From Kordiimonadales bacterium (lineage in GTDB: Bacteria; Pseudomonadota; Alphaproteobacteria; Sphingomonadales; Kordiimonadaceae), in the NCBI GenBank assembly GCA_002401685.1, contig NVTU01000011.1:1-49734 (forward strand): a stretch of DNA of 49,734 nt. The letters run 5' to 3'. Shown here in pieces: positions 1 to 7,264 of the stretch (the first letter of the stretch is position 1; each line of letters begins with the position of its first letter). Below the pieces are notes generated by a model. That model was given only the letters and a program-made list of their open reading frames with translations. It ran no database searches and was not told the DNA's origin. Both the position numbers and the translations under genes were made by a program.

Positions 1-795
1 ACGTTTCAAAGCCTTTTCTGAGCCTAAATCATAAAGAGCAGCCCGTCCGGGAATTATGGTTCGCGCGTCATCGTCGACCGTAAGCTTCATACTTACTTTG
101 TCGAAAACTTCTTGCATTACAGCCCTATAAGGTTTGTTCGCAGCTCCTCCAATAACGCACCCCAACACCCTGAACCCAAACGAGGTGTATCCATGTCGAG
201 TGCCAGGCTGAAAGCGAAGCGGATCATCTTTAAAAGCCTCAAGCGGCGACAGCATATCGGTATGACGCTTATAATAACTTTCTAGAGCACGGGACCTGCG
301 TTTATTTACCAGCTCACGGTCGACATCAGTTTTCGCTAATTTCAATTGGTTCCCATAATCAGCATAGTGCCGAATTCCAGATGTATGGGCCAAAAGCTGA
401 CGTGTAGATATCTCCCATTTTTTTACAGGAAATTCTGGGCAATAAGTCTGTATCGGCGCGTCGAGGTCGATCAGCCCTTTATCCACGAGCTGCATGGCCA
501 CTGTGCCTGTAAACCACTTGGAGATCGAAGCAATTCGGTATCGCGTCGTTATTGTGGCCGCGACTCTTCGTTCCACATCAGCCTGAGCAAAGGCTCCTTC
601 AAACAATATTTTGTTTTTGTAACCAACAGCTACTTGCAAAGAAGCAATGCCAGAGGCATTTATCTCTTCATTAGCCAATAATGCAATTTTTTCGGCTAGC
701 GCGCGGTTGGTATTTTCTCCTTCAGCAACTGCCGCAGAACTAAGGCCAACGAAAAAGAAAATGAAACTAGCAAACGCTTTAACGCTATGTTGCAT
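1..795 (-). CDS. Serine hydrolase, beta-lactamase family (class C/LACTB type), 3' part cut by window edge
   Basis: The reading frame is open from the ATG at 795 down to base 1 (265 codons), so the C-terminus lies outside the window. The first 24 or so residues form a signal peptide (basic start, Phe-rich core, AVA before the likely cut), so the product is exported. The serine beta-lactamase fold motifs are intact: SISK at residues 90-93 holds the nucleophile Ser and the Lys, HTSG follows at 137-140, and YTS at 203-205 fills the Tyr motif. This pattern is known from class C beta-lactamases, DD-peptidases, esterases and LACTB-like proteases. The sequence does not tell which substrate applies; peptidase or esterase seems likelier than antibiotic resistance. 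Confidence 0.8.
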   Translation of the reverse strand, partial: MQHSVKAFASFIFFFVGLSSAAVAEGENTNRALAEKIALLANEEINASGIASLQVAVGYKNKILFEGAFAQADVERRVAATITTRYRIASISKWFTGTVAMQLVDKGLIDLDAPIQTYCPEFPVKKWEISTRQLLAHTSGIRHYADYGNQLKLAKTDVDRELVNKRRSRALESYYKRHTDMLSPLEAFKDDPLRFQPGTRHGYTSFGFRVLGCVIGGAANKPYRAVMQEVFDKVSMKLTVDDDARTIIPGRAALYDLGSEKALKR

Positions 796-851
796 ACTTA
801 TCCCCAATTGATCTTATGTCGTTATTGGTACCTTAAACTACTAGTCTTTCC

Positions 852-871
852 AAGGTGTTTAGCCACACCTT
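852..871. terminator. Possible hairpin terminator between nitroreductase and serine hydrolase genes
   Basis: AAGGTGT (852-858) and ACACCTT (865-871) form a perfect 7-bp stem with a 6-nt loop just beyond the nitroreductase stop codon. No T-tract follows on either strand, so it could be a weak or factor-dependent stop, or only an RNA 3' end. Confidence 0.3.
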
Positions 872-884
872 GATGTGTAAACCC

Positions 885-1556
885 TCAGATCCAGGTCGTA
901 ATTTCTTCTAGTGATTTCTTGTCAATATCCGGCACTTTCGCACCCTCTTCCGGGTAGCCGGTTACGATCAGCATAATTGGCCGTTCGTTCTTGGGGCGCT
1001 TGCACACTTTATTGAGGAAACCCATCGGCGACGGTGTGTGTGTCAGCGTTGCGAGGCCTGCATTATGAAGCGCGGCCAATAGGAAACCACAAGCGATGCC
1101 GACACTCTCGTGTACGTAATAATTGTTGGTGCGCTCACCGGTCTTGGTATCCACGCCGTAACTTTCGCGAAATACTGCGATCAGCCAAGGTGCAGTCTCT
1201 AAGAACGGCTTCACCGCGTCGGTGCCCAGATGCGCCACATCATTGAGCCAGCTTTCAGGGGCACGGCCACCGTAAAACTCACGCTCTTCTTCTTCGGCTG
1301 CTACCCTCAGTTGGCTCTTCACGTCTTGGTCGGAAATAGCTGCAAAATGCCACGGCTGCTTGTTAGCCCCCGAAGGCGCGCGTCCTGCAGTCAAGATCGC
1401 GTTCTCAATCACCGTTCTTGCCACAGGCTTATTGGAGAAATCGCGAACCGTGCGCCGCTTTTTCATCAGGTCAAAAAACTCCTGACTGCGCGCCGTCATT
1501 GTCGCTTCATTATAATGGGTGAAGCCTTCCAGCGGGATGTATTTAGCAGCGCTCAT
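885..1556 (-). CDS. Nitroreductase family FMN oxidoreductase (iodotyrosine-deiodinase/BluB-like branch)
   Basis: The 223-residue protein has the nitroreductase fold signature near the N-terminus: an RRTVRDF motif at about 34-40, then PSGANKQPWHF at about 61-71, which in this family binds the FMN phosphate and isoalloxazine. A NYYVHESVGIACGFLLAALHNAGL segment in the second half is the usual dimer and FMN helix. The PSGANxQPW form resembles the iodotyrosine deiodinase-like subgroup more than classical NfsB. Such enzymes are cytosolic FMN dimers that use NAD(P)H or a flavodoxin-like donor. The physiological substrate cannot be read from sequence. It is divergent from the gene starting at 1638, with about 80 bp between them. 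Confidence 0.85.
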   Translation of the reverse strand: MSAAKYIPLEGFTHYNEATMTARSQEFFDLMKKRRTVRDFSNKPVARTVIENAILTAGRAPSGANKQPWHFAAISDQDVKSQLRVAAEEEEREFYGGRAPESWLNDVAHLGTDAVKPFLETAPWLIAVFRESYGVDTKTGERTNNYYVHESVGIACGFLLAALHNAGLATLTHTPSPMGFLNKVCKRPKNERPIMLIVTGYPEEGAKVPDIDKKSLEEITTWI

Positions 1557-1637
1557 CAGATTTCCTCATAGCAAGTGGTGGCCAATGCCACCCAGTTTAT
1601 GTTTTATAGGGCAATCGACAATTTCTAGGTTGCCTTC

Positions 1638-3353
1638 ATGCTGAATATGGTTCGTTTCACACTCCTACCGCTCGCCCTATTTCTCAACGTGCTCTGCAGC
1701 AGTGGTGCGCTTTCGGCCCAGGCCATTGTCATCAATCCCAACAACATTGAAGAAGCCCAACGCAACCAATTGGTGTCAGGTGAAACCTTTTTTGTCAATG
1801 GCCCATTCACCAACGGCTTAACGGCTGAGATGGCGGCGCGCACCGTGCGGCTAGGCCCTGTTGGACGGACTTTGCTCACCGTATTAACAGTAAGAATGGC
1901 GCAGGACGGATTGCTCTCAATGGATGAAGGCGTCGAGCCCGCATTGCCACATTTGCTCGATGAACATCCATTCCAAGTTGCTGTTACGCCGCGGTTTATC
2001 CTTACTGAAACCGCCGGCTTCTCGATCCCTGTTGCTGTCAATAAGCACTCGGAGTTCAGTCATTATTTAACCAGTGCGCGCACCCCCAGCCAACTAGCGA
2101 ATACAGACAGCGTCGCCTGGGCGCTGCTATTTGAATTTCTTGAGATAAAAGGCGGGCAACCTCTCGATAAATTGATCAGCAAATACGTGCTCACACCGAT
2201 GGGTTTGCCCGATGACAGCGTGACGATCGATCCCGATGGTAACAGCCTGTGGCGCTTCACTGAAATACAGGGGACCGGAAATTTAGTGGCAGAACTTGCC
2301 AGGCTGATGATTAGAAACCGGGCTGCAAACGGCAACCGCTTTCTTGAGCCTAGCGATTTTTCTCTCTTAACCCGGCAATATGCTTGGCGCTTTCACCCAC
2401 TGGGCGAGACCCGAACACTCGGCGGTGTTTTGCACCATACAGGGGACCGGCCCTGGCTGAGCCCTCCTGAGGAGATCAGCGCCAAACCCGGCGCGTCCTT
2501 TATGGCGTTTCCTGACCAAGGTGTCGCCTTTGTCACCTTAACGGGCTTAACAGATGATTTTAAAACGGCCGTATACGATCTATCAGCCGCCAAGTTCTTA
2601 CCGCCACCGCCTGATAATCGCAGTGCCGATACACGCCTCATAAAGCTTTCCAAAGATATCAGCTTTACCGGCACGTACCTGCGCACCGATGCCATTACAG
2701 CATGGCTGCAGGATCGGTTGAGCGCCGTGGGGGAGCAAACCATTACCGTTCGGGACCCATCAAATGGTCGGCTCTATGTTAAAAATGGGGAGGCCAGCCC
2801 TGAGACAGAATATGTTTTCAAAGAACCTTTCCACTATGTAGCAGCCGACGGCGCGGCGCTGACCTTCAGTACGTACGGGCTTGGAGCTTATGTATCCTCG
2901 GACGACATCAAATATGGCCATATGGGGTTGCTTGGCAGCAAGTTTTTTGTACTGACATTGATCCCCTACGTTCTCGGAATGCTGCTAACGGTGGTGTTCT
3001 ATATTCCCAGTAAGGTGAACGCTACCTGGCGTAATATGGGCCGCGTGGGGACTGTGGGCGTCTTGCTGGTGACGGGTGGCGTCGCGTGCGAATATTATCT
3101 GTGGCCACAAGTCTTGTTCGATCAGGGGATGCCCTCCCTAGTGATCCTGTGGCGTTTGCTGCTAAACATTGGCCTGATGTGCGTGATCAGTATCCCCATG
3201 TATGTGATACTGATAAACAAGACCCGGTCGATCCCAAGCGGCATCGCCATCATCACCGTGCCGCTCCATCTCGCGCTCCTGAGTTTTGCCGCCATCGCCT
3301 TGCTGATCATCACCATGGCCTGGGGTGTAGCGGGCGAGTTCGGCGCCTACTGA
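1638..3353 (+). CDS. Degenerate beta-lactamase-fold membrane protein (pseudoenzyme)
   Basis: This 571-residue protein starts with a signal peptide (about residues 1-28, cut near LSAQA). It continues with a domain that aligns along its length with serine beta-lactamase/DD-peptidase family proteins: the helix after the SxxK site, the region around the HTSG motif (here ETAG at about 124-127) and the PLGM-like segment (PMGLPD) are recognisable. The catalytic residues are gone: the SxxK position reads PVGR (74-77) and the YxN position reads TDS (156-158). The last 140 residues hold four hydrophobic helices, so the fold is tethered to the inner membrane. It is likely a binding or sensory pseudoenzyme. 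The reading frame is long and intact, so this is not simple decay. Confidence 0.7.
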   Translation: MLNMVRFTLLPLALFLNVLCSSGALSAQAIVINPNNIEEAQRNQLVSGETFFVNGPFTNGLTAEMAARTVRLGPVGRTLLTVLTVRMAQDGLLSMDEGVEPALPHLLDEHPFQVAVTPRFILTETAGFSIPVAVNKHSEFSHYLTSARTPSQLANTDSVAWALLFEFLEIKGGQPLDKLISKYVLTPMGLPDDSVTIDPDGNSLWRFTEIQGTGNLVAELARLMIRNRAANGNRFLEPSDFSLLTRQYAWRFHPLGETRTLGGVLHHTGDRPWLSPPEEISAKPGASFMAFPDQGVAFVTLTGLTDDFKTAVYDLSAAKFLPPPPDNRSADTRLIKLSKDISFTGTYLRTDAITAWLQDRLSAVGEQTITVRDPSNGRLYVKNGEASPETEYVFKEPFHYVAADGAALTFSTYGLGAYVSSDDIKYGHMGLLGSKFFVLTLIPYVLGMLLTVVFYIPSKVNATWRNMGRVGTVGVLLVTGGVACEYYLWPQVLFDQGMPSLVILWRLLLNIGLMCVISIPMYVILINKTRSIPSGIAIITVPLHLALLSFAAIALLIITMAWGVAGEFGAY

Positions 3354-3475
3354 CATGTTCTGGCAGCATAAAACCATGCCGACAAGACTAGCATTGATTT
3401 CACCTTTCTGCCGCATTAGGGTCGCCGAATGATCACTGCGCCGAAATATAAGCGAATGTATGCACGAATGTAGTG

Positions 3476-3499
3476 CCCGGTTTCTTTTCAGAAGCCGGG
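3476..3499 (+). terminator. Hairpin terminator after the pseudo-beta-lactamase gene
   Basis: CCCGGTTTC (3476-3484) pairs with GAAGCCGGG (3491-3499), a 9-bp stem with one G-T wobble and a TTTTCA loop, followed by a short T-rich stretch (gactgtttt). It lies between the stop at 3353 and the start at 3545. Confidence 0.5.
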
Positions 3500-3544
3500 G
3501 ACTGTTTTCAACCTCATATACATTTCTTATAGGAGCTGCGCGCC

Positions 3545-3805
3545 ATGTCTGCGCCACTTAACCTGATAAACCGTTTCGACCTTTTAATTACCAATAGCCC
3601 AGCAAGCCTGCCACACGTACTCGCCGAGTTTGCAGATCAGAATATTACACCCACATCGGTGAATGCCGTTTGCCATAAAAGCGGATCCCTTGTGGTAACT
3701 GTGCTAGTGAAGCACCTGAACGAACTACGTGCCAGGGCCCTTGAGGCTCGGCTTAAACTTGTACCTGCGGTGAAGTCAGCCCGCGTTGAACATATGGTAA
3801 CCTAA
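3545..3805 (+). CDS. Small ACT-like domain protein
   Basis: The 86-residue protein matches the ACT ligand-binding pattern: a beta strand (FDLLITN), a helix over SLPHVLAEFADQNI, a strand pair through VNAVCHKSGSLVVTVLV, a second helix with a run of Leu/Ala, and a final strand (VKSARVEHM). No catalytic domain is attached. An AGGAG motif lies 9 nt before the ATG. Its stop codon is followed directly by the start of the glycosylase gene (TAA then ATG with no spacer), so the two are co-translated. ACT domains usually bind amino acids or similar small ligands and dimerise. The ligand here, and the link to DNA repair, are unknown. Confidence 0.6.
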   Translation: MSAPLNLINRFDLLITNSPASLPHVLAEFADQNITPTSVNAVCHKSGSLVVTVLVKHLNELRARALEARLKLVPAVKSARVEHMVT

Positions 3806-4435
3806 ATGGCAAATTTTGAGCTGACGACCCAGCATATTAAAGACAGCATTGATGCGCTTGCGTCCCGTGACAAAGATATGGCGGCGGCACTTTCGCAAGT
3901 GGGCTATCCGGCTGAGCGAGATAACCCGCAAGGCTTCCTAACCTTGATGCGGGTAATGGTTGGTCAGCAAGTTTCGGTGAAAGCCGCTGCCGCCATTTGG
4001 GGCCGCGTGTTGGCGCTGAGCGGGGATACACCGATGCCGGAGTTTTACACGACGTTAAGCGACGAAGAGTTGCGCGGTGCAGGGCTTTCACGACAGAAGG
4101 TCAGCTATGTGCGGTCGCTGTGCACAACCATCCTTGACGGCACGCTCGATTTTGACGCGCTGCAAAACATGACTGACGAAGACGCCGTCATTTCTATCAC
4201 CAAAGTGAAGGGCTTGGGCGTATGGAGCGCCCATATGTACCTCATGTTCTCGCTTGGCCGAGCTGACATTATGCCGGTTGGTGATTTGGCCGTACGCGTT
4301 GGCATAGGCCGCATTATCGGCAAAGAAGAACGCCCCACGGAAAAAGAATGCGCCGCAATCGCTGAGCGCTGGGCACCCTACCGCAGCAGCGTCGCCCTGA
4401 TGGCTTGGCACTTTTATGCCAATGCGCCGCTGTAA
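3806..4435 (+). CDS. DNA-3-methyladenine glycosylase II family protein (AlkA-like, HhH-GPD)
   Basis: This 209-residue base-excision-repair enzyme removes alkylated bases from DNA. It shows the family order: VMVGQQVSVKAA at about 51-61, which opens the HhH-GPD fold; a helix-hairpin-helix around ITKVKGLGVWSAHM (131-144); and the catalytic Asp in MPVGDLAVR (Asp160). The length matches the compact MAG/AlkA form that lacks the N-terminal TBP-like domain of E. coli AlkA. It abuts the ACT-like gene with no gap, so it is in the same operon. I see no Ada-type operator upstream. Confidence 0.88.
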   Translation: MANFELTTQHIKDSIDALASRDKDMAAALSQVGYPAERDNPQGFLTLMRVMVGQQVSVKAAAAIWGRVLALSGDTPMPEFYTTLSDEELRGAGLSRQKVSYVRSLCTTILDGTLDFDALQNMTDEDAVISITKVKGLGVWSAHMYLMFSLGRADIMPVGDLAVRVGIGRIIGKEERPTEKECAAIAERWAPYRSSVALMAWHFYANAPL

Positions 4436-4571
4436 ATACGGTTCGTGCCGGCGTATAAAAAGCAAGAAGGCGGTATTAAGCAAGACGTAAACTTTACCTT
4501 GGTATGGTCTGCTGTAGTATAAACTCACCGCAGCGCCCTTTTTTTGGCATCTATTATTTAAGGACACAGTC

Positions 4572-5009
4572 ATGAGCGATTTTAGAAAAGTAACCGAGCA
4601 AGTGTCCGTTTCCCCGCAGATCAGCACCGCAGATATCGACACAGCGCTCGCGGACGGCTTTACGCTCATCATCAATAACCGCCCAGACGGCGAAGAAGCG
4701 GGCCAACCAACCAACGAAAGCCTAGCGACCTACGCGCAGGGCAAGGGCCTAGCGTGGGCATTCATCCCCATTGCGGGCGGCAACCTAACCTTGGAAGCCA
4801 TTGAAAGCACAAGTTTCGCGCTTCGGGATAACGACAAAGTTCTTGCCTACTGCCGCACAGGCACACGCAGCTGTAACTTGTGGGGCCTCGCCGCTGCTTT
4901 CACCGCCAGCGTCGATCCCGCCGATATTATCGAAAAGGCAAATACCGCCGGATATGACTTAACCGGCCTAGCGCCAACGTTGCAGCATTTGCATAGCAGC
5001 GCGGGATAG
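4572..5009 (+). CDS. TIGR01244/DUF442 family rhodanese- or phosphatase-like protein
   Basis: The 145-residue protein has the beta-lactamase-hydrolase-like (BLH) N-terminal domain pattern. It contains INNRPDGEE (35-43), a conserved segment of this family, and the loop CRTGTRS at 94-100. That loop has the CRxGxR form of rhodaneses and sits where related dual-specificity phosphatases hold their cysteine. In the Blh fusion proteins this domain is joined to a metallo-beta-lactamase-fold sulfur dioxygenase, with roles in sulfide or biofilm metabolism. Here it stands alone. A sulfur-transfer or phosphatase role is inferred from the loop only. Confidence 0.75.
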   Translation: MSDFRKVTEQVSVSPQISTADIDTALADGFTLIINNRPDGEEAGQPTNESLATYAQGKGLAWAFIPIAGGNLTLEAIESTSFALRDNDKVLAYCRTGTRSCNLWGLAAAFTASVDPADIIEKANTAGYDLTGLAPTLQHLHSSAG

Positions 5010-5042
5010 AGCTATGCTTTAGCCTTGAGGGAGAGCGAGGCA

Positions 5043-5876
5043 GTGAGTAGCAAACTCAAAAAGCGCCTGAAAGCCACGGCGAAATTCATCAGCATTTTAG
5101 CGTTACTGATGCTTATCGCCGGGAGTTTTCATAGCTACAGCCTAGCAAACCGCGAAACCCATCACAGCTTGCATTCCGCCGTACTAAACGAAGCCCGGAC
5201 TTACAGCATCATCGTGCCCACCAGTTATGCCGATGAGCCAAACAGGCGCTACCCGGTGCTGTATGTGCTCGACGGCGAGAGAACCCGCAACAATCGGATC
5301 GCGGCAGGCATCGCAGAAGCACTGGGCCTACTTGGCGGCGTGCCTGATATGATTGTGGTCTCCGTTCACGGCAACAACAGGCGTACCCGGGATTATATGC
5401 CGAGCGGTGCGATCTCGGCTTATGACGGCAAAGTGCGAGAGGGCGGCGCAGATACATTCACGCGCTATCTGACCTATGAGCTGATCCCCAAAATAGACGA
5501 TCTATACCGCAGCAATGATTTCCGCGTTCTCTCCGGCCATTCGCTCGGCGGCTCGTATGTGATGGACCGCTTTGCAGCAGACCAAAACATCTTCAGCGCG
5601 TTTTTCGCCTACAGCCCAAGCTTCGCACACGATACACGCTCACTTGACCGCCTAAAGGTGCGGACGGCAAAGCAGACTAAGCGCGAGCCCTTCGTCTATA
5701 TGAACATCGGCTATGAGAGCGAGCTCTACACAGAGTATTTCGATAAAGCAGCGGAGATACTGAAAACCACCGATAGATCAGCGCTCTCAAAACGGATTAT
5801 CGAACACCACATCGGCGTCCTCCATCCTTTCATTATGATGACAGGGGAACCAAGGGCGCTGTCGGCACTATATTGA
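5043..5876 (+). CDS. Exported/anchored alpha/beta-hydrolase, putative esterase (EstD/IroE-like)
   Basis: The GTG at 5043 is preferred because a purine-rich GGGAGAGCGAGG stretch sits just upstream; an in-frame TTG at 5025 is the alternative. The 277-residue product starts with a basic stretch and a hydrophobic helix (about 14-32), a signal peptide or anchor. It then has the putative-esterase fold: RYPVLYVLDGE near residue 69, the nucleophile elbow GHSLGGS (Ser at about 167), and a C-terminal HPF motif for the catalytic His. Enzymes of this family cleave esters such as acetyl, feruloyl or siderophore esters. No iron or sugar genes are next to it, so the substrate is open. Confidence 0.75.
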   Translation: MSSKLKKRLKATAKFISILALLMLIAGSFHSYSLANRETHHSLHSAVLNEARTYSIIVPTSYADEPNRRYPVLYVLDGERTRNNRIAAGIAEALGLLGGVPDMIVVSVHGNNRRTRDYMPSGAISAYDGKVREGGADTFTRYLTYELIPKIDDLYRSNDFRVLSGHSLGGSYVMDRFAADQNIFSAFFAYSPSFAHDTRSLDRLKVRTAKQTKREPFVYMNIGYESELYTEYFDKAAEILKTTDRSALSKRIIEHHIGVLHPFIMMTGEPRALSALY

Positions 5877-6040
5877 TGGGCACTTCTTATCTTTGCCGGG
5901 AGGATTCTCGACTATTACCAATACTCGGCAGTTTTGTTGGGGCCGCACCGATCACAATCTATCGAATTTCGGTTAAGCGCTCTTACTTACTGCTTTGATT
6001 CCCCTTATAAGGTTACAAACGAAACGAAACGAGGAAATCT

Positions 6041-6460
6041 ATGTCTGCTATTTTACACCTCGCCATTCCAGCTGGCGATCTTGAAACTACCGTGAAGTTT
6101 TATACGGATGTTTTCGGTTGCACCCTCGGCAATAGCGAAAAAGGCCGCTGGGTAGATGTCAATTTATGGGGCAATGAGCTGACCCTGCATCAGAGCGAGG
6201 AGCAACTACCTGCGGTCCGTCATGATGTCGAGATGGGGGCGGTACTGGTGCCTCATTTTGGCGTTCACCTAACGCAAGAGGATTTTGATGCTCTTAAAGG
6301 CCGCATTGCAGCAGCGGGCCTCGAGTATATCGACAAGCCCTACCGCCGTTTCCAAGGCGATAAATACGAGCAAGAAACCTTCTTTATCGCTGATCCAAAT
6401 AACAACATTCTAGAGATCAAAACGATGAAGAACCCTGAGGCACTGTGGCCTGATAGTTGA
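6041..6460 (+). CDS. VOC (glyoxalase/dioxygenase fold) family protein
   Basis: The 139-residue protein has the two-module VOC pattern: LHLAIPAGDLETTVKFYTDVFG at the start, and FFIADPNNNILEIK near the end with the usual Asp-Pro-Asn and metal-ligand Glu. HFGVHLTQEDFDAL in the middle supplies another possible metal His. It ends with an FKxMKNPExLW-type tail seen in a conserved subgroup. A GAGG motif precedes the ATG. Substrates in this superfamily range from methylglyoxal-glutathione to catechols and antibiotics, so no function is assigned. Confidence 0.75.
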   Translation: MSAILHLAIPAGDLETTVKFYTDVFGCTLGNSEKGRWVDVNLWGNELTLHQSEEQLPAVRHDVEMGAVLVPHFGVHLTQEDFDALKGRIAAAGLEYIDKPYRRFQGDKYEQETFFIADPNNNILEIKTMKNPEALWPDS

Positions 6461-6649
6461 TAGGATTGCATCAACTGGGGCATAAGGCACAGATCAAGGT
6501 AGACCCCTGACATTCTGTTCACCTTACACCCTCCCTGTAGGTGGCCTGCGGCATCCCTTCATTTTAGTGAAAAGGGCAGCTCGAGCGTTGATGGGCTATA
6601 TTGATCACCAACATCCGACCTTGGGCAATGAAAACCGCTTGCCCTAAAA

Positions 6650-7228
6650 CTAATGCCCCACTTTCCAGTGAAACACATTTGTGGTTCGCTCGTAGCGGAA
6701 GCCTTGGTGGGTTAGCTCCAAGCCTACTTTTTCTAGCACCTTGCGGCTGGCGTCATTCTCCAGGAAGGTTTCGGCGAAAACGTCTTTGAGTGGCACACCT
6801 AAGGCGGCGCGTTGGCCGTGGACGATGCCGAGCGATGCCTCCGTCGCTACGCCTTTGCCCCATGCTTCCGGCAGGAACCAATAACCTAGCTCCACATAAT
6901 CGCCTTCTTCGGTTGGGCGAAACAACACCCAGCCAATCATAGTATCAGTTGGGTGCACGCGCTCAGCGGGCGGTGTTTTCCATTCGACGGCGTAGAAGAA
7001 TTTGTAGCGCTCACCTGCTGCGAACTCGTCAGCATATTCCTGCAGCTGCTCATCCTTATTGGTGGCGACATCAAGCGGGATATGCTGCATCACCGCCTCA
7101 CTGCTGCGCATGCGCCAAAAGGCATTATCGTCTGATGGCTTGAAGGGCCGCAAGCGCAGGCGCTCGGTTTCAATTGCCTCACCTGACAAGGCCAATTTCG
7201 TGCGCGAATATGTGTTTTCTTTTGCCAT
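6650..7228 (-). CDS. GNAT family N-acetyltransferase (RimJ/RimL type)
   Basis: The protein (192 residues from the ATG at 7228; an upstream in-frame TTG at 7246 is less likely) opens with ETERLRLRPFKPSDDNAFW, the RimJ/RimL-type GNAT start. It carries ELGYWFLPEAWGKGVATEA, where the W-G-K-G-V-A part is the acetyl-CoA pyrophosphate loop, and NDASRKVLEKVGL, the conserved helix of motif B. Proteins of this subgroup acetylate protein N-termini, amino acids or small amines. It lies downstream of the oligopeptidase B gene on the same strand, 36 bp away, so they may share a transcript. Confidence 0.85.
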   Translation of the reverse strand: MAKENTYSRTKLALSGEAIETERLRLRPFKPSDDNAFWRMRSSEAVMQHIPLDVATNKDEQLQEYADEFAAGERYKFFYAVEWKTPPAERVHPTDTMIGWVLFRPTEEGDYVELGYWFLPEAWGKGVATEASLGIVHGQRAALGVPLKDVFAETFLENDASRKVLEKVGLELTHQGFRYERTTNVFHWKVGH

Positions 7229-7264
7229 CGTCAAATTACAAACCAATCGTTCGGTTATTAATTA

